Source: CAADGY01 sp900696665 (GTDB lineage Bacteria > Acidobacteriota > Terriglobia > Bryobacterales > Bryobacteraceae). Taken from it: 64,000 nt of DNA. Location of the stretch: contig JAPSFM010000009.1 in NCBI GenBank assembly GCA_035063885.1, positions 1 to 64,000 of the forward strand, written 5' to 3'. Position numbers and translations under genes: made by a program. This document shows, one piece after another, positions 44,640-52,434 of the stretch. Position 1 is the stretch's first letter. The number at the start of each line of letters is the position of its first letter. The notes under the pieces are model-generated. The model was not told the DNA's origin, did not search any database, and saw nothing but the letters and a program-made list of their open reading frames with translations.

Positions 44640-45515
44640 ATGTTTGCGATTGGCGAGCGGCTTCGTGGGGAGCGGCTTAAACGGGGTCTTTCCATACACG
44701 AAGTCGCTGAAAAAACGAAAATCAGCAGCCGTTATATCGAGGCCATCGAGGCGGGTGAGCCTGGAGATCTGCCCGGCGAGTTTTTTTATCGCAGCTTTGT
44801 CCGCCAGTATGCGAATTTGCTGAATATCGAGGTGAGCGAATTCGAGCCGGAATTGGAAACGCCCACTCCCGCATTCGCCGGCTACGGCGAGCGGAGTTAC
44901 GATCCGCGGCACGATCATTTACCGTTAGATCCATTGCCTTCACCGTCCGGAGGTTCCGATTCGTTCAACAGGCTGCCGTTGTCGATCGCGGTCCTGGTGG
45001 CCGTGCTTATCGGCTGCGCCGGCCTGTATTCGCTATGGCTGAAAGGCTGGCGGAGTCCGGAAGAGCCCTCCGCCGCGACTGCCACATCCAACTCGAACGC
45101 GAGCCAGCCCGAAGCCGCTGCTCCAGCCCGCCCGGCATCGTCCGCTCGTGCGGGCGCCGCAACGCCGGTTCCGGCCCCGGATGGAAAACTGGCTGTAGAT
45201 TTGTCTGCCACCGAGCCGGTATGGGTCTCTGTCAGCTCGAAAGGCCATGACCTCTTCATTGGAACGTTGGAGGCGGGCGATACAAAATCCGTTGCCGGTG
45301 ACGGACCGGTGAAGATCGTGGTGGGCAATGCGGGCGGAATTGAAGTGAAGATCAACGGTAGGTCTCTCGGGCCTATTGGGCCGCGCGGCCAAGTGCGGAT
45401 CATCAACGCCACGGCGGATTCACACCGGATTACACCTCCCGGGGGAGTGAAGCCCGCTGAGCTGTCCCCTTCACCAGCACCCGCCGGCCCGGCCAGCGAG
45501 AATACAGCCACTTGA
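44640..45515 (+). CDS. RodZ-like membrane protein with helix-turn-helix
   Basis: The 291-residue protein has an N-terminal HTH_25 domain ('RLRGERLKRGLSIHEVAE', 'KISSRYIEAIEAGE', 'EFFYRSFVRQYANLL'), a charged linker, a single membrane helix (about 121-143, 'LPLSIAVLVAVLIGC'), a Pro/Ala-rich spacer and a C-terminal DUF4115 beta domain. This is the RodZ architecture, which ties MreB to the cell envelope. ATG at 44640 is taken; a TTG at 44616 would add eight residues. Its stop overlaps the TTG start of the glycosidase (TTGA). Confidence 0.9.
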   Translation: MFAIGERLRGERLKRGLSIHEVAEKTKISSRYIEAIEAGEPGDLPGEFFYRSFVRQYANLLNIEVSEFEPELETPTPAFAGYGERSYDPRHDHLPLDPLPSPSGGSDSFNRLPLSIAVLVAVLIGCAGLYSLWLKGWRSPEEPSAATATSNSNASQPEAAAPARPASSARAGAATPVPAPDGKLAVDLSATEPVWVSVSSKGHDLFIGTLEAGDTKSVAGDGPVKIVVGNAGGIEVKINGRSLGPIGPRGQVRIINATADSHRITPPGGVKPAELSPSPAPAGPASENTAT

Positions 45516-46735
45516 AACTGTCGTGTGAAGGACCCGGTACAGCGGGGCAGATCCTATCGGAACAATATGCACGGGCGGTTCAGGCGCTGCGCAACTGCGC
45601 GCACTCTACGGGACTGAACGCTTCGGCTTACGGCTCCGGGCACCAGCAGGTTTGGGCGCGCGACAGCATGATCTCTCTTCTCGGCGGCGCGCTGGTAGCC
45701 GATCGCGCTGTGCGGTCCGCGCTAGAGGCCAGTCTTGAGACCCTGGAGCGTCACCAGGCGCCCTCGGGATGCATCCCCAGCAATGTTGACCCTGCCACCG
45801 GACAGCCCAATTTTCGCGCTTATGCCGATAGCGGACTCTGGTTCATTATCGGCAGCAGCATTCTCTTGCCCCGGTTGGACGCGGTTCGCCGCGTGCTTCG
45901 CTGGTATGAATGCCAGGATGTCGATCAGAGCGGGCTCATCAGCATGCAGGAGGCTTCGGACTGGCAGGACCTGTTTTGCACGCGGGGCAAGGGCCTGTAT
46001 GTGAACTGTCTCTATGTTCTGGCGCTTCAAAAAGCGGCCGCCATGGCCCACTCGGCCGGCGACGAAGCGGCAGCGGCCGGCTGGCTGGAGCAGTCCCGGA
46101 AGGTGTCTCAAAAGGTTCACCGGCTCTTCTGGTATGCGCCGGACGGAGGCATGCGGCGTCACATCGAGCATTCCTTCAGCACCGATAACATGGAGCACGA
46201 CTCGCTCGGCCGCCGCCGGTGGATTCCCACCCGCCGCGTTCTGCCTGATGAACAGTATTACCTTCCTTATCTCGGTTTTCGCGAAGTGGGCGAATGGTTC
46301 GATTCGCTGGGAAATCTTCTGGCGATCTTCTCCGGTGTGGCCGGGGAGGATGAAACGGCTCGAATTTTCGATCTGATGGACCGGTACAACATTGCCGGGG
46401 ATCCTGTCAAAGCAATTTACCCCGCCGTTCAACCGGGAGAGACCGATTGGCGGGACTACTATGGCTCATTGAATCTTCCGCACCATTACCACAATGGCGG
46501 CATCTGGCCGTTCATTGGAGGTTTCTATGTCGCCGCGCTGGTGAAGGCAGGACGCTTCCTTCAAGCGGAAGCCGCGCTCGGACGGCTGGCCTTGCTCAAC
46601 GCCACAGGTGACTTCAACGAGTGGCATCACGGCCAGACTGCCCAGCCGATGGGTGTCGCTGGACAGGCATGGTCTGCCGGCATGTACCTTTTTGCGTGCG
46701 AATGTGTCAGACGCCGGAGTGTTCCACTGCTGTAG
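45512..46735 (+). CDS. (alpha/alpha)6-barrel glycosidase, GH100/amylo-alpha-1,6-glucosidase-like
   Basis: The 407-residue protein starts at TTG 45512; no in-frame ATG lies before the conserved core. 'HQQVWARDSMISLLGG' is the WxRDS motif of debranching enzymes and neutral invertases, with 'NGGIWPFIGGFYVAALV' and 'EWHHGQTAQPMGVAGQAW' near the C-terminus. It probably cleaves glucan branch points or sucrose-like sugars in the cytoplasm, since no signal peptide is present. The TTGA overlap with the RodZ gene is unexpected given their different roles. Confidence 0.85.
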   Translation: MKLSCEGPGTAGQILSEQYARAVQALRNCAHSTGLNASAYGSGHQQVWARDSMISLLGGALVADRAVRSALEASLETLERHQAPSGCIPSNVDPATGQPNFRAYADSGLWFIIGSSILLPRLDAVRRVLRWYECQDVDQSGLISMQEASDWQDLFCTRGKGLYVNCLYVLALQKAAAMAHSAGDEAAAAGWLEQSRKVSQKVHRLFWYAPDGGMRRHIEHSFSTDNMEHDSLGRRRWIPTRRVLPDEQYYLPYLGFREVGEWFDSLGNLLAIFSGVAGEDETARIFDLMDRYNIAGDPVKAIYPAVQPGETDWRDYYGSLNLPHHYHNGGIWPFIGGFYVAALVKAGRFLQAEAALGRLALLNATGDFNEWHHGQTAQPMGVAGQAWSAGMYLFACECVRRRSVPLL

Positions 46736-46777
46736 GAGTAACCGCTCCTGAGGGTCGTGGCCCGAAAGCGGAAACCG

Positions 46778-47560
46778 TTACAGCTTCAGGAGGGCGCGCA
46801 GGCGCTTTGTTTGAACGCGGCTGACCGGAATCTCGGTCTGCTTCTTGTCGTCCATCCGGAGCTGATAGCTCGACTTGAACCAGGGGATCACTTCTTTGAT
46901 CCGGTTGATATTCACCAGGTAAGACCGGTGTACCCGCCAGAAAAGATCCGGGTCCAGGTTCGATTGGAGTTCCTCAATCGTGCGGTAATTCGACTGTCCT
47001 TCGATCACGGTGGTGACGATTGTAATCAGCCCGTCGTCGATAGTTGCATAGATGACGTCCTTCGCATCGACGATAAAGTTACGGCTGCCGCTTTTCACCA
47101 GCAACTTCGTACGGTGTATGGCTGGACGTGATGCCGCCGCGGGTTCCGGCGGCGCCATCCTGCTGGCTTTCGCCTGCACGGAACGCCGAGCCCGCTCGAT
47201 AGCCACCTGAAGACGGTCTTTGTCGATGGGCTTGAGCAGATAGTCCATGGCCTCCCATCGGAAAGCTTCCACCGCATATTGCTCGAACGCGGTGGCAAGA
47301 ATGAAGTGCGGCAGGGGAACTTTGCGTTCCCGAAGCTGGCGAATTACGCCTAATCCGTCAAGCCCCGGCATCTGTACGTCGAGAAACACCAGATCGGGTT
47401 CCAAGTCTTCGATCTGCTCGACCGCTTCGATGCCGTTGTTCGCTGTCCCGACAATCTCGATTTCCGGGAACTCCTTGAGAAGATAGGCAAGTTCGTCGCG
47501 GGCCAGTTGTTCATCGTCGACAAGAACGGTAGAAATTGTTGTCGTCGCGCGCCCCAGCAT
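46778..47560 (-). CDS. LytTR-family response regulator
   Basis: The 260-residue protein has a receiver domain (phosphorylation Asp61 in 'LVFLDVQMPGLDG', conserved Lys in 'DYLLKPIDKDRL') and a C-terminal LytTR DNA-binding domain ('RNFIVDAKDVIYATIDDGL', 'FWRVHRSYLVNINRI'). No LytS-type histidine kinase is adjacent, so its partner is unknown. There is no ribosome site before the ATG; a -10 element eight bases upstream suggests a leaderless mRNA. It converges on the glycosidase gene and diverges from ino1. Confidence 0.93.
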   Translation of the reverse strand: MLGRATTTISTVLVDDEQLARDELAYLLKEFPEIEIVGTANNGIEAVEQIEDLEPDLVFLDVQMPGLDGLGVIRQLRERKVPLPHFILATAFEQYAVEAFRWEAMDYLLKPIDKDRLQVAIERARRSVQAKASRMAPPEPAAASRPAIHRTKLLVKSGSRNFIVDAKDVIYATIDDGLITIVTTVIEGQSNYRTIEELQSNLDPDLFWRVHRSYLVNINRIKEVIPWFKSSYQLRMDDKKQTEIPVSRVQTKRLRALLKL

Positions 47561-47562
47561 GA

Positions 47563-47581
47563 AATGTTAGTATATAACATT
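47563..47581 (-). promoter_or_regulatory. Palindromic operator overlapping the -10 of the LytTR regulator
   Basis: AATGTTA (47563-47569) and TAACATT (47575-47581) form a perfect seven-base inverted repeat with a five-base centre. On the minus strand the repeat overlaps a TATACT -10 element (47569-47574) that lies eight bases before the start codon. The site is well placed for autoregulation, or for control of the divergent ino1 gene 91 bases away. Confidence 0.55.
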
Positions 47582-47671
47582 GGTTTTTAGAGAGCTTGTT
47601 GTCCTGTTCATCGCGCTGGTGTTTCGCGCCCGAACAACATATCATTCAACCGTTCCATAAGGAGTTCAGGG

Positions 47672-48991
47672 TTGTCCAAACAAGAAAATGTGAGCATTGC
47701 TCCGGCCGAGGGAAAACTGGGGATCATGACCGTCGGCTGCGGAGCCGTCGCCACCACGTTCATCGCGGGCGTGGAAGCGATCAAACGCGGACTGGGCCTT
47801 CCCATCGGCTCACTGACGCAACTGGCAACAATCCGCCTCGGAAAACGCACCGAGGGCCGCAGCCCCAGGATTAAGGATTTCGTACCGCTGGCGGGACTGG
47901 AAGATCTGGTTTTCGCCGGCTGGGATATTTTCGAAGACGACGCCTACGAAGCGGCAAAAAACGCCGGTGTCCTTGAGAACTCGCTGCTCGATAACCTCAA
48001 GGAGCCTTTGACGGCGTTCAAGCCCATGAAGGGTGTCTTCGACCAGGATTATGTGAAGCGCCTCCACGGCACGCATATCAAAGAAGGCCGCTCCAAAATG
48101 GAGAAGGCCGAAATGGTGATGCAGGATATCGAGGACTTCCGGAAATCGAGCGGCGCTTCCCGGCTGGTCATCATCTGGTGCGGGTCGACGGAGGTGTTTC
48201 ACAAACCGGTGGCTATTCACCAGACCCTGGCCGATTTCGAGTGCGGGTTGCAGAAAAACGACCCCGACATCGCACCGAGCCAGATTTATGCCTATGCCGC
48301 CCTCAAGATGGGCGTTCCTTTCGCCAATGGCGCTCCGAACCTGACGCTGGAAGCGCCCGCGTTGCTCGAACTCGCCAGGGAGCGGCAGGTGCCGATCTGC
48401 GGCAAGGACTTCAAAACGGGCCAGACTTTCATGAAGACGCTGATCGCACCCGGTTTGAAAGCGAGAATGCTGGGTCTGACCGGCTGGTTTTCGACAAACA
48501 TCCTGGGTAACCGCGATGGAGAAGTTCTCGACGATCCGGGTTCCTTTAAGACGAAGGAAGAGACCAAGCTGTCCGTATTGGATCAGATCCTGCAGCCGAA
48601 CCTCTACCCCGAGCTTTATAAGAATTTCCACCACTGCGTTCGCATCAATTACTATCCGCCGAGGGGAGATGCCAAAGAGGGATGGGACAACATCGACATC
48701 TTTGGCTGGCTCGGCTACCCCATGCAGATCAAGATCGACTTTCTGTGCCGGGATTCCATTCTGGCCGCTCCGGTGGCGCTTGACCTGGTGCTCTTCCTGG
48801 ACCTCGCGCAGCGCGCGGGGATGAAAGGCATTCAGGAGTGGTTATCGTTCTATTTCAAGGCTCCGATGACCGCGCCGGGACTCTATCCCGAGCACGACAT
48901 TTTCATTCAACTGATGAAGCTCAAGAATACGCTTCGATGGATGCGCGGCGAGGATCTCATCACCCACCTCGGCCTCGAATACTACGACTGA
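47672..48991 (+). CDS. ino1: Inositol-3-phosphate synthase family protein
   Basis: The 439-residue protein has the NAD-binding 'LGIMTVGCGAVATTFIAG', then 'RSKMEKAEMVMQDIEDF', 'LVIIWCGSTEVFH', 'GVPFANGAPNLTLEAPAL' and the conserved 'ICGKDFKTGQTFMKTLIAPG' of myo-inositol-1-phosphate synthases. The enzyme turns glucose-6-phosphate into inositol-3-phosphate. TTG at 47672 is the start, with AAGGAG seven bases upstream. In bacteria the product feeds phosphatidylinositol, osmolytes or archaeal-type lipids. A hairpin follows the stop. Confidence 0.93.
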   Translation: MSKQENVSIAPAEGKLGIMTVGCGAVATTFIAGVEAIKRGLGLPIGSLTQLATIRLGKRTEGRSPRIKDFVPLAGLEDLVFAGWDIFEDDAYEAAKNAGVLENSLLDNLKEPLTAFKPMKGVFDQDYVKRLHGTHIKEGRSKMEKAEMVMQDIEDFRKSSGASRLVIIWCGSTEVFHKPVAIHQTLADFECGLQKNDPDIAPSQIYAYAALKMGVPFANGAPNLTLEAPALLELARERQVPICGKDFKTGQTFMKTLIAPGLKARMLGLTGWFSTNILGNRDGEVLDDPGSFKTKEETKLSVLDQILQPNLYPELYKNFHHCVRINYYPPRGDAKEGWDNIDIFGWLGYPMQIKIDFLCRDSILAAPVALDLVLFLDLAQRAGMKGIQEWLSFYFKAPMTAPGLYPEHDIFIQLMKLKNTLRWMRGEDLITHLGLEYYD

Positions 48992-48999
48992 GACACGGA

Positions 49000-49019
49000 G
49001 GGGCCGCGGCAGCGGCCCC
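49000..49019 (+). terminator. Terminator-like hairpin after ino1
   Basis: GGGGCCGC (49000-49007) and GCGGCCCC (49012-49019) form a perfect eight-base-pair stem with a four-base loop, nine bases after the ino1 stop. The T tract is weak (GTTTCC), so read-through to the epimerase gene is possible. Confidence 0.6.
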
Positions 49020-49049
49020 GTTTCCGGTTGATACGAGTGCTTTTCTTCC

Positions 49050-50051
49050 ATGAATGTTCTGGTGATCGGCGGCACTCTGTTTATAGGACGGGCACTCGTC
49101 ACCGCTCTTCTCAAAGCCGGTCATGAGGTTTCCGTGCTGCATCGGAAGCCTTCGCATCATCTGGGCAAGAGGGTGTGCAATCTGGTCGCGGACCGCAACG
49201 ACGCCGCCTCCCTTCAGAGCGCCCTTTCCGGAAAGAGATTCGACGTCATATACGACAACGTGTACGACTGGGAGCATGGGACCACCGCCGCCCAGGTGGA
49301 GGCCACCGTTTACGCTTGCGGTGACCGGCTATGCCGGTACATTTTCATGTCCAGCGTGGCCGCATACGGCGACGGGTTAAATCACCATGAAGGCGATGCG
49401 CTGGCGCCTGACACGCACTCCGATGCTTACGTGCGGAACAAGGCAATGAGCGAACGCATGCTGTTCCGGCTGCATCAGCGCAAGGGCTTGCCCGTCGTGA
49501 CGCTGCGCCCACCGTTCCTTTATGGTCCCGCAAATCCCTATTACCGGGAGGCTTTCTTTTGGGACCGTTTGCATGACAACCGTCCCATCATTCTCCCCGG
49601 CGATGGCCGGCGGCTGATGCAATTCACCTACATCAAGGACCTCGTCACCGCGTGCCTTCGGGTAATGGAAGAACCGGCCGCGGTGGGACACGCCTTCAAC
49701 ATCGCCAATCCGCGTCCCATCACGCAGGCCGAGGTCGTGCAATGCCTGGCGGATGCGGCGGGCCGGAAGCCGGTGGTCGTGAAAATTCCGCGGGAACGGA
49801 TTTTCCAGATGGGCGGGCACCCCATGGGTCCTTTGCTTTATTTCGGCTTTTACTTTGATCTGCCTCCAATCACGCAGATTGTGACGAAAGCGCAGCGGGT
49901 TTTGGGTTTCCGTGCCACGGACTTTGCCGCCGGTTTGAAAGAGACCTATCGCTGGTATGTCCGGAACCAGGAACGCAAGCCGCTGGATTACAGCTTTGAA
50001 GATTCCCTTCTGGCCGGAGAGAACGTCACGTTCGAAACCGGTCAACTATAA
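49050..50051 (+). CDS. NAD-dependent epimerase/dehydratase family protein
   Basis: The 333-residue short-chain dehydrogenase-type protein has the N-terminal 'NVLVIGGTLFIGRALV' with the GGxxxIG dinucleotide motif, 'FMSSVAAYGDG', 'DAYVRNKAMSERM' where the catalytic YxxxK is Y-VRNK, and 'TLRPPFLYGP'. The subfamily resembles those annotated as nucleotide-sugar epimerases with unusual substrates. The substrate is not clear. It lies between ino1 and the beta-helix gene, 22 bases before the latter. Confidence 0.9.
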   Translation: MNVLVIGGTLFIGRALVTALLKAGHEVSVLHRKPSHHLGKRVCNLVADRNDAASLQSALSGKRFDVIYDNVYDWEHGTTAAQVEATVYACGDRLCRYIFMSSVAAYGDGLNHHEGDALAPDTHSDAYVRNKAMSERMLFRLHQRKGLPVVTLRPPFLYGPANPYYREAFFWDRLHDNRPIILPGDGRRLMQFTYIKDLVTACLRVMEEPAAVGHAFNIANPRPITQAEVVQCLADAAGRKPVVVKIPRERIFQMGGHPMGPLLYFGFYFDLPPITQIVTKAQRVLGFRATDFAAGLKETYRWYVRNQERKPLDYSFEDSLLAGENVTFETGQL

Positions 50052-50073
50052 TGGCAATATTCCAGAGGTGTGT

Positions 50074-51387
50074 ATGAGAAGGCGCAATTTTCTCGCTGCC
50101 ATTTCAGTGGCTGCGTCGGCGTCCGCCCAGAACGAACCGGAAGCGCCCCGCGTGACCCATGCTCGCGCCACGTTCGGAGATCGCATTGAGCCCAATTGGG
50201 AACAACGCGTCTCTATCAGTGTCGGTCCTGAAAAGGCCGATCTGGTGGGTTCGGACCACCGCGCCATCCAGGCAGCGGTGGACTATGTTGCCGGGCTGGG
50301 CGGCGGCACCGTACAGATCCTGCCGGGAACTTACAAGCTGCGCAACGCTGTCTTTCTTCGATCCGGCGTGCGCATTTGCGGGTCCGGGCTCAATACGGTT
50401 CTGATAAAGGAGCCGTCGGTAAAGACGACGCTCGCCGAGAATTCGGACTGGTACGACATGGAAGTCACACTGGCGGATGCGTCCGGCTTCCAGGTGGGCG
50501 ATGGGGTCGTGCTCAGGACCAGGAATCCGCATAATGGCAGCCACGATACATACAAGCGGACGCTGGTGGCCCGCAGCGGCAACCGTTTCAAACTTGACCA
50601 GATGCTGGTAGAGAACTACTGGGTGAAAGAAGGCGCCACTGCCGCCACGCTGTTTGCCATCTTCGACGGCTATCGCATTACCGATGTCAGCATCGAAAAT
50701 ATCTGTCTTGACGGCAATCGCGCCAACAACGATTTCCTGAACGGCAATTATGTCGGCTGCGTGTTCGTGCGGGAAAGCAGCAATATTCGTTTCCGCAAGG
50801 TGACTGCCAGGAACTTCAACGGCGATGGCATCAGTTGGCAGGTCTGCCATGATGTACGCGTCGAGGATTGCCACAGCCACGACAACGCCGGATACGGCGT
50901 GCATCCCGGTTCGGGCTCGCAGCGCTCCGTCGTCACTGGAAGCAGGCTGGACCAGAACGACATCGGTTTCTTCTTCTGCTGGGGAGCCAAGTGGAGCCTT
51001 GTCGAAAAGAATACGATGACCGGCAACAAGCGTTTCGGGATCTCTGTCGGTCATAACGATACCGACAATGTCATTCGGCACAACGAGGTTCTTCGCAGCG
51101 GGAAATTCGGTGTGTATTTCCGGCAGGAGCACGGACCAACGTTTTCGCCCAACCGGAACCGGCTGGAGGATAACCGCATCGTCGACAGCGGCGCCGAGGA
51201 TGGAGTGGCGGTTGAGGTGGAAGGCCAGACCCAATCGGTCGCAATCGTCCGCAACACGCTCGTCGAGACACGGCAGCCCGCCAGCCGCATTGGTGTGAGA
51301 ATCGGGCGTGAGACGAAGAACATCACCCTGGCGGACAACCGCATCGACGGATTTTCCATACCGGTCCAGGATCTCAGGCAAACCTGA
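50074..51387 (+). CDS. Exported right-handed beta-helix protein (pectate-lyase-like fold)
   Basis: The 437-residue protein begins MRRRNFLAAISVAASASAQ, a signal that may be Tat-type (RRRNF). 'HRAIQAAVDYVAGLGGGTV' and 'LPGTYKLRNAVFLRSGVRI' mark the N-terminal cap of the pectate-lyase-3 fold, followed by regular coils such as 'NIRFRKVTARNFNGDGI', 'HDVRVEDCHSHDNAGYGV' and 'DNVIRHNEVLRSGKFGV' (PbH1 repeats). It probably binds or cleaves a plant or bacterial polysaccharide. The start at 50074 is chosen because it places the signal first. Its stop overlaps the next start (TGATG). Confidence 0.88.
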   Translation: MRRRNFLAAISVAASASAQNEPEAPRVTHARATFGDRIEPNWEQRVSISVGPEKADLVGSDHRAIQAAVDYVAGLGGGTVQILPGTYKLRNAVFLRSGVRICGSGLNTVLIKEPSVKTTLAENSDWYDMEVTLADASGFQVGDGVVLRTRNPHNGSHDTYKRTLVARSGNRFKLDQMLVENYWVKEGATAATLFAIFDGYRITDVSIENICLDGNRANNDFLNGNYVGCVFVRESSNIRFRKVTARNFNGDGISWQVCHDVRVEDCHSHDNAGYGVHPGSGSQRSVVTGSRLDQNDIGFFFCWGAKWSLVEKNTMTGNKRFGISVGHNDTDNVIRHNEVLRSGKFGVYFRQEHGPTFSPNRNRLEDNRIVDSGAEDGVAVEVEGQTQSVAIVRNTLVETRQPASRIGVRIGRETKNITLADNRIDGFSIPVQDLRQT

Positions 51388-52424
51388 TGAAAAGCAGGAG
51401 TCTTTCGATGGCTTTTGGAGCGGCGCTCATCGCCATCGCCGGCGCCGCAAATACGAAAGATGTCCTGTCGGGATGCTTCCAGTGGGAAGCGTCTGCTCCG
51501 TTGATTTCGCCGGAGGATCGCGACGGCGATCATTACTACTCCATCAAAGACCCATCGGTGGTGCAGTATGAAGGCCAGTGGCACTTGTTCTGCACAATTC
51601 GCGGGCAGAAGCGGTCGCATCAGATCGAATATGTCTCCTTCCGCGACTGGTCCTCCATCGCGCGCGCCCGCCGCGAAACGCTCCGGCTGAGCGAGGGCTA
51701 TTTCTGTGCGCCGCAGGTGTTCTTTTTCGAGCCACAGAAAAAGTGGTACCTCATCTACCAGATCGTAGACGAGTCGCGAACGCCGGCCTTGCAGCCTGCC
51801 TTCTCCACCAGCACCGATATCGCCAGCCCGTCTTCCTGGACACCACCCGAACTGTTGTTTGCCGGCTCCTCACAGGGGGTGAAGAACTGGATCGATTTCT
51901 GGGTAGTGTGCGGCAACAGCAAGGCCTACCTGTTCTTTACCACCCTGGACGGCAAAATGTGGCGGTCGGAGGCTCCGCTCTCCGAGTTTCCCAACGGCTG
52001 GCGGCAGCCGCTTGTGGTTCTAGAGGATGACATCTACGAGGCATCGCACACGTATCGTCTGAAAGGACTCGCCAAATACTTGACGGTAGTGGAAGCGCGT
52101 GCGCCGGCGGGGCGCCGCTATTACAAGGCTTACCTTGCGGACACTCTCGATGGCGCGTGGACGCCGCTTGCCGCATCGGCTGATCGTGCGTTCGCCTGGC
52201 CCGGCAACGTCAGGTTTCCGGAAGAGCCCTGGACAGACTCGTTCAGCCATGGTGAACTGCTGCGCGATGGATACGATCAGACGCTCACAGTGGACCCGGA
52301 AAAGCTGAGATTTCTGTTTCAGGGCGTGAGCGACGCAAATCGCCAGGGTAAGATTTACGGCCAGATTCCATGGAGCCTGGGACTGCTCAGTCCGGTTCCG
52401 GAGGGCTGCCGCACACCGTTTTAG
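51387..52424 (+). CDS. GH62-like alpha-L-arabinofuranosidase
   Basis: The 345-residue protein has an N-terminal signal (SMAFGAALIAIAGA) and the five-bladed propeller motifs of GH62: 'YYSIKDPSVVQYEGQWHLF' with the catalytic Asp, 'NWIDFWVVCGNSKAYLFF' with the second Asp, and 'DIYEASHTYRLKG' with the acid Glu. GH62 enzymes remove arabinose from arabinoxylan. The gene overlaps the beta-helix gene by one base (TGATG), so both are co-translated. Secretion and context support plant cell wall degradation. Confidence 0.85.
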   Translation: MKSRSLSMAFGAALIAIAGAANTKDVLSGCFQWEASAPLISPEDRDGDHYYSIKDPSVVQYEGQWHLFCTIRGQKRSHQIEYVSFRDWSSIARARRETLRLSEGYFCAPQVFFFEPQKKWYLIYQIVDESRTPALQPAFSTSTDIASPSSWTPPELLFAGSSQGVKNWIDFWVVCGNSKAYLFFTTLDGKMWRSEAPLSEFPNGWRQPLVVLEDDIYEASHTYRLKGLAKYLTVVEARAPAGRRYYKAYLADTLDGAWTPLAASADRAFAWPGNVRFPEEPWTDSFSHGELLRDGYDQTLTVDPEKLRFLFQGVSDANRQGKIYGQIPWSLGLLSPVPEGCRTPF

Positions 52425-52434
52425 GGAGGATAGA

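Noticed and set aside
50104..51381. 425-residue minus-strand open frame
   Set aside because: Complement of the beta-helix gene; the plus-strand reading has a signal peptide and regular coils.
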